NCBI GenBank assembly: GCA_003615045.1
Contig: ML014220.1
Coordinates: 1 to 62,325 of the forward strand
Direction: 5' to 3'
Length of the DNA: 62,325 nt
From: Caulochytrium protostelioides
Taxonomy: Eukaryota; Chytridiomycota; Caulochytriomycetes; Caulochytriales; Caulochytriaceae
In this document: positions 52,059-62,325 of the stretch, one piece after another
How positions within the stretch are numbered: the stretch's first letter is position 1
How the letters are laid out: every line of letters begins with the position of its first letter
The notes under the pieces: generated by a model
The model's database searches: none
Told to the model about the DNA's origin: nothing
Seen by the model: only the letters and a program-made list of their open reading frames with translations
Program-made: the position numbers and the translations under genes

Positions 52059-52713
52059 GGGGGGTTCGCGAGGGATCATCGCCACAGGCCGCGCCGCAGC
52101 CGACGCCCGCGCACACGCCCCGCGGCCCGCGTGAGGGGGACGCCGCCGCCTTCGCCGCTCTTCGCCGCTGGAAAGAAAAGGGGAAAACGGCGAAAGACCC
52201 AACGCCACATCGGATCGGCGTGGCGACTCCTTTTCTTTTCCTTTGGCGGCTTCGGCGCGCCGTAGCCGTAGCCAGCACCCCCAAGGTCGGGTCGCGCGTC
52301 GCGCATCGCGCTCTCACCGCTGGCACGCGCCGGTGGCTCGAGCACGCGACGCCCTCCATCGGCCTCGGGATCGGCCGCGGGATCGGCCACGTCGGCGTCC
52401 GCGGACCCGTCGTCGCGCCGCTCGGCTGCACCACCGGCGCCGCGGACGCCGCTTCTCGCTGGGTTGCGACCGCGGTCGCTGCCACGGTCGCTGCCACGGT
52501 CGCCGCCACGGTCGCTGCCGTGGACTCGGCGGGTCGTCACGTCGGCAAAGACGGGGCTGCGGGGTCGCCCCGGGGCACCGCGGGGCCGCGCGCAGACCCG
52601 GTCCGGACCGCGTGCCCATCGTGACCCGGACGGGCGCTGTGCGGCCCTGACCCTGGCTGCCGCTGCTGGCTGCCGCTGCTGCTGCTGCTATCGCTGCCAT
52701 CGCCGCCGCCGCC

Positions 52714-55700
52714 ATGGACACGCTGTCGACGCCGCAGTCGGTGCATGCCGAGGCGCCCATCTCGCCGACCTGCTCCTCGGTCGCGCCCTCCGACGCCACG
52801 ACCGCCTCGACGCCCACGACCGCCGCGACGGCGACGCCGGCAACCGCGACGGCGGCGACACCGACGCCAACGCCAACGTCCACACCGGCGACCACCACCG
52901 CCAAAGCGAAGGGCGGCCGCGCGGCCGGCAAGGGCGGCAAGGGCGGCCACGGCCGCGCCCACGGCGCCGGCACCACCCCGCGGTCCTGCAGTTTCTGCGC
53001 GGCCACCCAGACGCCAATGTGGCGCCACGGCCCAGGCATCTACGTCCTGCTCTGCAACTCGTGCGGCGTCAAGTTCAAGCGCGGCAAGATCCTCCAGGAT
53101 GTCGAGGGGCCCTTCAACGGCCGCCGTCTCGGCTCGAATCAGAACAGCGCCGGCGACGCGAAGACGGGCGCCGCTGACCGGCCCACGGCCAGGCGCGAGA
53201 AAAACGCCGCCGCGCCGTCCACGGCGGCTGCCGCTGCCGCACGCCGCGACCGTCCGTCGCCGCCCGGCGCCCATGCCGCCGCCGCCGGTGCCGCCGCCGG
53301 CATGGCCCCCTCGGCCTCGGCCGCAGCCCGCTCGGAGCGCCGCGCTAGCCATAGCGCCGCCGCCCCGGCCACCACCACCAACACCACGTCGTCGTCGTCG
53401 GCATCGTCGGCACCGTCGGCATCCACCGTCGCCGCTGCAGCGCCGCCGTCCTCAGTGGCTGGCGGCCGCGGACGCCGCGCGAGCCTCCTCCAGGCCCAGG
53501 CGGCCCTCAAAGACGCGGCGCGCGGGTCGGCCCACGACCGGCGGTTCGTCGCGGCGCTGGACGCCGCCGTCTCGCCGTCTTTGTCGCTGTCGCCGCCGGC
53601 GTCCGCCGCGGCGGCGCACGCGACGCCGCCCGCCCACGCGTTCGGCGACCCCTTTGCCCGGGCCGCCGCCGCCGCCATGGGCTCCGTCTCGGTGACCACG
53701 GCGCTGGTCGGCCACCTCCAGGCCGACGCGTTCCGCCCGCCCGGGCCGCGGCGCTCCGTCACTGCCTACGGGGCGTTCGGCGGCGGCGGCGGCGGCGGCG
53801 GCAGTGCAACCTCCGCGCCGGGTGCCGGGCCACAGCGGACCGTGCAGGACTTGCGGCTCACGCACCCCGACGCTGCCCTGCACCACGACGGCCACCTCGC
53901 CGCCGATCTGCATGGCCTGGCCATGGCCTCGGTGACGCGTGACGCGGCGGGCGAGGCCCTCGCGGGCAGTCTGTCGCCGTCGCTGACGGGCTATCACGCG
54001 CCATATGCTATGATGCGGGCACATCCGGCGCACGCGCACCCGTCCCTGCATCACCCCCACCACCCCCACCCCCACCCCCACCACCAGCACCACCATCACG
54101 CCCACCATAGTCTCTCGGCATCGCTGCCGCTTCATCTGTCGATCGGCCATCACGGCGCCTCGCTGGCGGGCGCGATGCATTCCCCGACGAGTGGCGGCGC
54201 GCCCCTCGCGCCGCACTCGGCAGGTGCCGTGCCCACGTCCATGGCGAGCCTACTCCCTTTCACGAGCCGCCACGACGCCAAGCACGGCCTGGCGGCCTCG
54301 TTCGGACGCGACGATCCATATGCCGTCCACGCGGCCATGCACCCGTCGTCGCACCTGCTGCATCCGTACGACCCTCGGCTCGGGGCGGCGCACCCGTCGC
54401 CGTCGTCCCACGCGGCACACGCGCTCGACAGTACCGCGCCGTCCGCCCTCCGTGGCGCCGACGGCCTCGTCCGGGATCTCGATGGCGACACGCCCATGGA
54501 CCTCGACTTGGACCGCGGCCTCGAGCTCGAGCTCGGCATGGCGCTGCGCCACGATGACATGGACATGGGGCTCGCGCATCCCGGCGGCGCCCACCCGAGC
54601 GCCGAGGCAGCCGCCGCCGCGGCGACCCCGCATCTGGGGATGGCACCCTACTTGCTAGCGCATGGCGCGGGCGCTCGCGCGGACGCCGACGCCGCCGACC
54701 CGATCCTCTTTGCGTCCGACATGCACACCCTGCACCACGCCGCGGCGCCTTCCGAGGCCGACGATGCCGATCCGGACGCCCTCGCGTCGGACGACGGGTC
54801 CGAGCACTCGGAGCACGAGCACCACGACATGCCGCCGCTCTCGGACGCGTACGTTTTTGACGATGACGAGGACTACGATGACCACGAGAGCCAGGGCAAC
54901 GTGGAGGATGTGCTGGACGACGACGGCAACCACGACGGCGACGACGATGGCAGCCGCCGCCACGTGGTGGATGGCCGCGACCGGCGTCGTGCCCCGCACG
55001 ACGCCGATGCGCGAGACCCGCTGCTGACGCCCGTCAGCGCCGAGGTCCGCAGCATGGCGTCGATGGCCTCGGGCGCCCTAGGCGCAATGGCCATCTCGAC
55101 GGCCGCCCCGTCCATGGCGGCGTCGGCGATGGCGTCGCCACCGCCGACCGCGCTGCCCTCGCACGACGCGCCCTCCATGAACATGCTGCCCATGCATGCT
55201 ATGATGGGCATGCTGGCCGATTTGCCGATCGGGATGGGGTTGATGGATGTCGAGCACGGCATGGACCACCCGGCGCCGCACGATGCGTCACTGCTGACCG
55301 CCGTGGGCGCCGGTGGCGCGACGACCGCGGCGACTTCGACCCGCTCATCGCCATCGCTGGCCCACACGCCAGCGCTTACGATGCGCCGGCCACCGGGCTC
55401 ACGGCCGGGCTCTAGCGCCGCTTCGTCGGCCCCGGCGTCCCGTACGACGAGCGGTGGGCGGCCCAACGCCGCGGCCGCCGCCGCGGCCTCTGCCGCCGCC
55501 GCCATGGCGGCGCATGCGGGCCCCGGTCCTGGCCACGGCTATGGCTATATCCCCCACGGCCACGGCTATAGCTACGGCCACGGCCATGGCCCGCCGGCAT
55601 CCGTCAACGTGGCCTTGGAGCGGCCTGGTTTCCCGAGCATACCGCGGTCGGCCCCGCACGGCCCGTCGTCGCTGCCCATCGCGATGTCGATGCCCATGTC

Positions 55701-56019
55701 GATGCCCATGTCGATGTCGGTGCCGATGGCGGGGCCGATGGCGGGGCCAAAGCCGGCGGCTGGCGCAGCCGGAAAGCACGAAGCCGCCGGATGCATGATG
55801 GGCCAACCCACGCTGGAAGACCTGACGCTGGCGCTGCAGAACCTGAGCCCCCAGATGCTCTCGCAGCTCGTGTCGACCATCATCCTGCACACGCTGGAGC
55901 AGCGGACACAGCATGCGCTGCTCGCTGGCCAGGAGGTCGCCCTCGACCTCAAGGGTCTCAACGAAGGCTGCCTGGCCCAGGTCCGCGCCTTCTGCCTCCA
56001 GCTCGGCGTGTGCCGCTGA
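52714..56019 (+). CDS. GATA-type zinc-finger transcription factor with NET-like C-terminus
   Basis: An 1101-residue nuclear regulator. One GATA finger lies at 92-117: Cys92, Cys95, Cys114 and Cys117 in CSFCAATQTPMWRHGPGIYVLLCNSCG, given here in two parts as CSFCAATQTPMWRHGP and LLCNSCGVKFKRGK. The spacing is C-x2-C-x18-C-x2-C, one residue longer in the loop than the usual 17, and followed by the basic KFKRGK. The middle is low-complexity, with Ala, His and Asp runs including His-Pro repeats near 440-465. The last 70 residues are ordered: LTLALQNLSPQMLSQLVSTI, then VALDLKGLNEGCLAQVRAFC, resembling the NET (extra-terminal) fold of BET proteins. No second finger is seen. The ATG at 52714 precedes the finger by 91 residues. 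Target promoters, likely GATA-containing, cannot be read from the sequence. It converges on a MAPKK gene. Confidence 0.82.
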   Translation: MDTLSTPQSVHAEAPISPTCSSVAPSDATTASTPTTAATATPATATAATPTPTPTSTPATTTAKAKGGRAAGKGGKGGHGRAHGAGTTPRSCSFCAATQTPMWRHGPGIYVLLCNSCGVKFKRGKILQDVEGPFNGRRLGSNQNSAGDAKTGAADRPTARREKNAAAPSTAAAAAARRDRPSPPGAHAAAAGAAAGMAPSASAAARSERRASHSAAAPATTTNTTSSSSASSAPSASTVAAAAPPSSVAGGRGRRASLLQAQAALKDAARGSAHDRRFVAALDAAVSPSLSLSPPASAAAAHATPPAHAFGDPFARAAAAAMGSVSVTTALVGHLQADAFRPPGPRRSVTAYGAFGGGGGGGGSATSAPGAGPQRTVQDLRLTHPDAALHHDGHLAADLHGLAMASVTRDAAGEALAGSLSPSLTGYHAPYAMMRAHPAHAHPSLHHPHHPHPHPHHQHHHHAHHSLSASLPLHLSIGHHGASLAGAMHSPTSGGAPLAPHSAGAVPTSMASLLPFTSRHDAKHGLAASFGRDDPYAVHAAMHPSSHLLHPYDPRLGAAHPSPSSHAAHALDSTAPSALRGADGLVRDLDGDTPMDLDLDRGLELELGMALRHDDMDMGLAHPGGAHPSAEAAAAAATPHLGMAPYLLAHGAGARADADAADPILFASDMHTLHHAAAPSEADDADPDALASDDGSEHSEHEHHDMPPLSDAYVFDDDEDYDDHESQGNVEDVLDDDGNHDGDDDGSRRHVVDGRDRRRAPHDADARDPLLTPVSAEVRSMASMASGALGAMAISTAAPSMAASAMASPPPTALPSHDAPSMNMLPMHAMMGMLADLPIGMGLMDVEHGMDHPAPHDASLLTAVGAGGATTAATSTRSSPSLAHTPALTMRRPPGSRPGSSAASSAPASRTTSGGRPNAAAAAAASAAAAMAAHAGPGPGHGYGYIPHGHGYSYGHGHGPPASVNVALERPGFPSIPRSAPHGPSSLPIAMSMPMSMPMSMSVPMAGPMAGPKPAAGAAGKHEAAGCMMGQPTLEDLTLALQNLSPQMLSQLVSTIILHTLEQRTQHALLAGQEVALDLKGLNEGCLAQVRAFCLQLGVCR

Positions 56020-56635
56020 GGGCCGCGCGTCGTGATCAGGGCCCGCTACGGCCGTTCTCGAATGCGTCTGCGCTCTTGCTCTCCTTCCTTCCCTGTCTGT
56101 CGCCTTTTCTTGTTCCATTTTTTCGTGTTTTTCTTGTTTTTTTGTGCTCTCGTTTCTTTGTTGTTTTATGTTTTTTGCTCGCTTCCGTCGATGTAGTCCT
56201 ACTCCACGTTCACTTCCCGTTACAACGCACCTTGCATCAATGAAAGAGGAGGGAGGAAGCGGATCAAGCGAGAGCGATGGGTCTGCGCGTGCCTGCCCGT
56301 ACGTGCCCGCGTGCTCTTCCTGCGGGCGACCGCTAGAGCCGAGCGGCAGGCGAACAGAAACCGAAGCGTGTCGGCATCTTCCGCGTCTGGCATATAAAGT
56401 GAAAGCGATGCGGAGGTCAGGAGTCGGGATCCATGACGCGGGAGTCGAAGAGAGGTCTCGTGCTGGATCGACATGGCCGCCGAGAGACATACAGAGGATG
56501 CGCGGTCACGCTTATTTCTACAGAATTCTGGAAAAAAAAAAAGTGAGCCGCGGCCGGGCTCAGAACTAGGAACGTCCAGCGAGGGGCCAAGCACCGATCG
56601 CCGGGCCGGCCGTGACACCAGCCAGGAACCCGAAA
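56020..56635. other. Convergent gap between the GATA factor and MAPKK
   Basis: A tail-to-tail gap of 616 bp. A T-rich tract at 56095-56175 directly follows the GATA factor stop and is probably its 3' UTR. The stretch 56220-56560, with an A-rich run near 56532, has no gene signature. Confidence 0.5.
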
Positions 56636-58843
56636 TTAGAGGCCGAGCTGAGCCGCGGCGCTGGCCGCCCAATTCCGCAGCACCCACGGCACCGGCTCCG
56701 CCCGCTTCGTCGCGAGGCCCTTCATGCGCGGCCGCTCGCTGTCCCCGGCGCTCAGCGCGGCCGCGCTCAGCGCCGTGGTCGCCGTCGATGTCGAGGACGC
56801 AGCGGAAGTCGCCGTCGCCGCCGAGGTTTCCGAGGTCGCTGACAGGGTGACCGTCGTGGCCGGCGTGGCCGGCAGCGCGGCAAGGAGGCCGGCCGTAGGC
56901 GTCGCGGCAGCGGCGGCCGTGGCGGCGGTTGCGGCCGCTGAGGACGTCGACGTGGGCATGAGCAACGGGGCGTGCGCCGCGCCCGGCGAGCCGTAGCAGG
57001 TCGATGGGCCGGCTTTGGTTCCGGCTTCAGGTCCGGGTCCAGCTGTCGCTTCAGCTCCGGGTTCGGACTCACCTGCAAGCGACAGGTCGGTCAGGCTCGC
57101 GAGCAGTTCTGGGTGGTCGGGCTCGAGGCCGTTCGCAGACAGACCGCGCGCCGCTGTGGCGGGCACAGTATGCGACGGCGACGCGTCTGTCGCGCCGCAC
57201 GCCGCCGCTGTCGTCGCTGTCGTCGCCGAAGTCGTCATCGTTGCTGTTGTTGCTGTTGCTGTTGTTGCTGTTGTTGATGTGGCTCCTGCTGCTGTTGCTG
57301 CTGCTGCCGCTGTAGCGGCGGCGGCGGCAGCGGCGGCGGCGGCGGCAGCGGCCCCCGCGACCGTCTCATTTTGCCGCATGGCGTCGACGCAGAAGGGATC
57401 AGCGAGCAGCATCGCGGGATGGGGCCGGTGGCGGGGATCTTTGATGAGGCATCGCTGGGTGAAGTCGCGGAAGGCCTGGGAAAAGCGGTCGGCGGGCAGC
57501 TCAGGCGCGGGCTCTTCCTCGATGAACTGCAGCAGGTCCAGGACGCTGGGCAAGGGCGGATGGCCCTCGGGCGGGAACGGGAAGCGGGCGGTGGCAATCT
57601 CCATCAGCGTGAGCCCGAGGCTCCAGACGTCGGCCTCGACCGAGCACTCGATGCTGGCCTTGACGCGCTCCGGCGCCAGGTAGCCCTGGGTACCGGTGAA
57701 GGTACGTGCCTGCGTGCCGTTGACGAGGGCCTTGCTGACGCCAAAGTCGGCGATCTTGATGTCGCCGCGGCGGTTAGCGAGGATGTTGCTGGGCTTGATG
57801 TCGCGGTGCACGATCCGGTGCGCGTCGTAGAGGTAGACGAGGCCGCGCAGCACGGCGATGGTGATATGCGCGACCACCGGCTCCGGGATCGGCCCGATGC
57901 GGCGGTAGAGCGCCTCGAGGCTGCCGAGGTCCATGTACTCCATGACAATGCTGATGTCCCCCTCGTAGGCGAACGCGCCGTAGAACGCGACCACGTGCGG
58001 GCAGCGGCAGATCCGCAGGATCTTGAGCTCGCGCAGCAGCCGCTTTTCCGTCTTGTCGCGCTCGCTCTCGTCGTGCACAATCACGCTCACGATCTTGCGC
58101 GCCATCAGTTGCCCGCTTGGCCGATAGCGCACCTGGGCCACCGTCCCGCCCGATCCGGCGCCGAGCTCCGCAATGTACTCGAGGTCCTCGTGGCGGAACG
58201 CGATGCGCGACTCGCGCGCCACGCGCTCGGCCGACAGGTGCGACGTCGAGTGGTGCGGCGCCGTCGCCGTCGCCGAGACCGACGCCAACGCCGAGGCCGA
58301 CGCGGGCGCGGCCGAGGACAACAATGACGACGGCGATGACAGCGCGTGCGATGTCGCGCTGCTCAGCGTCGCGATGCGGTTCGAGCGCAGCGCCAGACGG
58401 CCCGGCTTGAGACGGCGATGGGCCGCGGGACTCGGCGCGGCGGATGCCGCCTGGCTCGTCGCGGCGGTGGTGACGGCGACGGCAGGGGGGGCCGGCGTTG
58501 GAGTACCGGCGGGGGGTGTCGCGGCCGTCGATGCGGTCGTGGTCGCCGGGGTGGGGGTCGTCGTGCCGGTGCCGGTGGCCGGTGCGATGGTGCCAGAGGC
58601 GAGCTGTGGAGGCGTTGGCACGGATCCCGGCGCCGCTGAGACGAGCAGGGTCCCAGCGGGACGCGCTGATGTGCTGTCGCCGCTGCGGCTGCTGCTGCGG
58701 CTTCCAGGGCCGCCATCGCTGCTGTCGTCTCTGCTGCCGCCAGCGCCGCCGCCAGCGCTGCTGGTGCTCGCCATCACGATCGGCACGGCCGCGATGTGCG
58801 CATCCGTCGTCGCGGCGGCGAGGCGCGGGCTGGCGCACAGCAT
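56636..58843 (-). CDS. MAP kinase kinase (MEK/Ste7 class)
   Basis: A dual-specificity kinase that activates a MAP kinase. From the ATG at 58843 it has 735 residues; the ATG at 58774 (712 residues, better context) is an alternative. The frame continues up to a GTG at 59002, but that part is repeat-encoded. The N-terminus is a Thr/Ala/Pro-rich tail with a possible MAPK docking site, RRLKPGRLAL (143-152), fitting basic-x-L-x-L. Kinase domain about 219-485: ELGAGSGGTVAQVRY, Lys250 in ARKIVSV, EYMDLGSLEALYRR, HRDIKPSNIL (346-355), DFGVSKALV (366-374) and GTQGYLAPERV. The activation loop reads TQART, Thr377 and Thr381, spaced as the two phosphorylated residues of MEK. The C-terminus is a long Ala/Thr/Gln-rich tail encoded partly by CAG-type repeats. 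Which pathway (mating, integrity, osmotic) is not readable. It converges on the GATA-factor gene. Confidence 0.9.
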   Translation of the reverse strand: MLCASPRLAAATTDAHIAAVPIVMASTSSAGGGAGGSRDDSSDGGPGSRSSSRSGDSTSARPAGTLLVSAAPGSVPTPPQLASGTIAPATGTGTTTPTPATTTASTAATPPAGTPTPAPPAVAVTTAATSQAASAAPSPAAHRRLKPGRLALRSNRIATLSSATSHALSSPSSLLSSAAPASASALASVSATATAPHHSTSHLSAERVARESRIAFRHEDLEYIAELGAGSGGTVAQVRYRPSGQLMARKIVSVIVHDESERDKTEKRLLRELKILRICRCPHVVAFYGAFAYEGDISIVMEYMDLGSLEALYRRIGPIPEPVVAHITIAVLRGLVYLYDAHRIVHRDIKPSNILANRRGDIKIADFGVSKALVNGTQARTFTGTQGYLAPERVKASIECSVEADVWSLGLTLMEIATARFPFPPEGHPPLPSVLDLLQFIEEEPAPELPADRFSQAFRDFTQRCLIKDPRHRPHPAMLLADPFCVDAMRQNETVAGAAAAAAAAAAAAATAAAAATAAGATSTTATTATATTATMTTSATTATTAAACGATDASPSHTVPATAARGLSANGLEPDHPELLASLTDLSLAGESEPGAEATAGPGPEAGTKAGPSTCYGSPGAAHAPLLMPTSTSSAAATAATAAAAATPTAGLLAALPATPATTVTLSATSETSAATATSAASSTSTATTALSAAALSAGDSERPRMKGLATKRAEPVPWVLRNWAASAAAQLGL

Positions 58844-60646
<1,803 letters not shown>

Positions 60647-60776
60647 CTCGCCCATCTCCACTCGAAGGGCATTGTGCACCGCGACATCAAAAGTGACAAT
60701 GGGCGAGATTCGGCTCGGCGCCGAGGGTGGGGACGGAAATGGAGGGTGCACGACGTGTGGCTCAGCGGTCGGCACA
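60647..60776 (+). pseudogene. Fragment of a STE20/PAK-like protein kinase
   Basis: One frame reads LAHLHSKGIVHRDIKSDN (to about 60700), the catalytic-loop subdomain VIb. HRDIKSDN is the version typical of PAK/STE20 kinases. The next frame, from 60699, continues MGEIRLG, resembling the strand before DFG, then CGSAVGT, resembling the activation-loop SxVGT. The DFG triplet itself is missing and a frame change lies between the two parts. Neither the N-lobe before it nor the C-lobe after it can be found. It is therefore a small broken piece of a kinase gene, perhaps carried in by an element, rather than a live gene. An exon of an otherwise unrecognised gene is less likely given the frame break. 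Confidence 0.5.
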
Positions 60777-61500
60777 TCAGTATCGACTATTTTCGATGGC
60801 CAGCGTCGAGGAGCCTCTTATCAAATGAGCATCGGCCCTATTTCTGTAAAGGACATGATCCGCTGGGGAATTGGAAAAAGACATCGAACCACAGGGATCA
60901 AATTAGTCATACTCAGCTGCAAGCCTATCAGCTCAACAAGAGCTTGGGAGGACACAGGATTGCTTTGGGGGCCGGGGAGTTGTCAGGCCCAGAAGTTGCG
61001 ATCCAGTATGTAGAAGGCAAGGCATCGCCCGGAAGCATTGGAAAGTTCTCTTCCAAAATGGGTCCCGAGCACGTGCTTCACGAGCTGTGTTCTGTCCAAA
61101 AGCCCCTCGAATCATTCCATCGCAGCACAGCAACCGACGAATACCGAAGTATGACACGGCTGTCGCACAACAGCATAGTAGAGCTCTAGCGCTGTTGGGG
61201 ACCCACATGTGTTTCCAACTCCTGGACCGCTGCTTTGCATCGATATATATTAGAATCATCACACAAGGCATCATTGAGTAGACGAGAATCGTTCTGATCC
61301 TCATCTGTGATCCTCAACTTTCACGGGCGTTATCGTCGAAGCTGATTCCAAATGATGTCACAAGGGTTCTTGGGCTATTCACCTTGCTTTTTTGCGTGAA
61401 AGATGCTAGCAAAGATGCTTCAGTGCAGGCAAAGAAGATATCATTATGAAGCCTTCGAGGAAGTAGCAAATACATAGTGCCAAGAGCGGAATGCATAGGT
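60777..61500. other. Decayed region next to the gypsy element
   Basis: Composition is AT-richer than the genome average here. On the minus strand, just past the reverse transcriptase stop (about 61500 down to 61440), TYAFRSWHYVFATS resembles the RNase H segment YALRSWRHYL, so a remnant continues. No integrase or LTR can be recognised further on. Confidence 0.4.
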
Positions 61501-62325
61501 CTATAAGAAAGAGTGGTACCGTTTAGTCTGAGGGAATTGGAGCGACATGTGGGCCAAGGACCCCAGGCCGTCGCCATGTTCTTGGAGAAGCACCGCTCCA
61601 CAGGCAAAACCAGAGGCGTCGATTTGGACAACGAAGGGCTTGTCCATATCTGGTGCACGAAGGATGGGTGTGTCAATGAAAGCAGCCTTTAGAGCATCGA
61701 AAGCAGTCTGGCATGCATCATTCCAGAAGAACTTGTCTTGCCCAGTCAGATCGTGAAGAGGGCTCGCAGTATTGGCCAAGTCTTTGATAAATCGTCGATA
61801 AAATGACGCAGTCCCAAGGAAGGCGCGGACGTCGGTTTTGTTTCGGGGTGATGGCCAGTCACGAACAGCTTTGACCTTGTCAGGGTCCATTTTGATACCG
61901 TCACGCGTCACTCCGTGACCCACAAATTCAATTTGGGTAGCAAAAATCTCGCATTTGCTAGGTTTGCACCACAGGTCGTGGTCAGCGAGTGCTCGGAAGA
62001 CATGCTCGAGGCGTTTGATATGATCCTCCTCTGTGTCTGAGTAGATCAAGATGTCATCGATGTACACCATGGCGAACCTGTCCAAAAAGGGTCGAAGCAC
62101 GTCATTCATCATGTTTTGGAAAGAAGCGGGAGCATTCTTGAGTCCAAAAGGCATGACAGTGTATTCAAATTGACCGTACCGCGTGACGAAGGCCGTCTTG
62201 GGAATGGACGACTCTTCCATGCGGATTTACCAAAAGCCGCTAAGCAAGTCGAGTTTAGAAAAGAACTTGGCTTTGCCTAGCTGATCCAGACAGTCATCGA
62301 TGCGCGGCAGAGGGTACGAGTGGCG
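61501..62325 (-). mobile_element. Ty3/gypsy retrotransposon pol fragment (reverse transcriptase to RNase H start), broken
   Basis: The minus strand encodes a gypsy-type reverse transcriptase running off the right edge. Entering from the edge it reads YPLPRIDDCLDQLGKAKFF then SKLDLLSGFW, a TAA stop at 62227-62229 where Gln is expected (SGFWQI), then IRMEESSIPKTAFVTRYGQF and MPFGLKNAPASFQNMMN. The catalytic YIDD is at 62053-62064 (YIDDILIYS). GHGVTRDGIKMDPDKVKAV and FLGTASFYRRFIKDLA follow, then the RNase H opening PFVVQIDASGFACGAVLLQE. The frame closes at 61501 and only a trace continues. One nonsense codon and an early end mean this copy cannot make a complete Pol. Gag, protease, integrase and LTRs are not in the window. 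Codon and base use are less GC-rich than the host genes, as expected for a mobile element. Confidence 0.9.

Larger units (their letters stand above)
46204..52713. other. Gene-poor, repeat-rich interval between YPT1 and the GATA factor
   Basis: About 6.5 kb in which no protein family, tRNA or rRNA was recognised. It includes a GAC run (46762-46841), a GACGGC run (49589-49642), a CTG run (51952-52058) and several other short simple repeats. Most open frames are Arg/Pro/Ala-rich. A less GC-rich section (47550-48300) contains a 175-codon minus-strand frame (47688-48215) of ordinary composition; it could be a small unknown gene, but nothing supports it beyond length. The left end should hold the YPT1 promoter and the right end the GATA-factor promoter or a long 5' UTR. 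Confidence 0.4.

Noticed and set aside
51961-52509. Poly-Gln protein on the minus strand
   Set aside because: The poly-Gln is the CTG repeat, and the remainder has no ordered domain; opposite to and upstream of the GATA gene.

Overview
The window is nuclear DNA from a GC-rich fungus. Several genes are fungal in type: a regulator with the fungal-specific transcription factor domain, an Rtt107/Brc1-type six-BRCT protein, a CaMKI-type kinase of the fungal Cmk form, a Pbi2-type protease inhibitor, Rab1/Ypt1 and a GATA regulator. A GPH/SUT-family sugar carrier, sparse short introns (three, 155-158 bp) and Fanzor/TnpB-like relics would fit an early-diverging (zoosporic, chytrid-like) fungus. That placement is inference; no rRNA or other marker is present to prove it.

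Layout, left to right. 1-255 is the 3' tail of a Fanzor-like element. 1142-3940 (+) is a SUT/SLC45-type sugar transporter. 4145-10354 (-) is a very long transcription factor with a fungal_trans domain but no visible zinc cluster. 10355-17076 is gene-poor and holds microsatellites, a hairpin and a second Fanzor-like tail (15566-15789). 17077-21288 (-) is a fimbrin-like two-CH-domain coiled-coil protein. 23151-24779 (+) is the splicing factor Cwc25. 25051-26726 (-) is a CaMKI-like kinase with one intron. 28717-29114 (+) is a small protease B inhibitor with a 7-nt coding first exon. 29308-31178 (-) is the U5 snRNP GYF protein Lin1/CD2BP2 with one intron. 31179-33138 is AT-richer and contains a candidate solo LTR. 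33139-36345 (+) is the six-BRCT protein, ending 56 bp from the stop of REV3 (36402-43949, -). 45577-46203 (-) is Ypt1/Rab1. 46204-52713 is gene-poor and repeat-rich. 52714-56019 (+) is a GATA factor with a NET-like C-terminus. 56636-58843 (-) is a MAP kinase kinase. The right end holds a broken kinase fragment and a decayed Ty3/gypsy reverse transcriptase running off the edge.

The genes do not form an operon; each is an independent eukaryotic unit, with convergent pairs (SUT/TF, CWC25/CMK, PBI2/LIN1, BRCT/REV3, GATA/MAPKK). Two pairs share a theme: Cwc25 and Lin1 act in the spliceosome, and the BRCT protein and Rev3 act in replication-damage tolerance. The most unusual signal is the pair of related Fanzor/TnpB-like 3' ends, same strand, about 15.5 kb apart, with conserved sequence continuing past the RuvC-III motif. 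That extension is where the guide RNA of such systems would be expected. Both copies look degraded.

Starts are first in-frame ATGs unless stated. Very long open frames are common here because GC-rich DNA has few stops, so shadow frames were discarded unless a family signature was visible.
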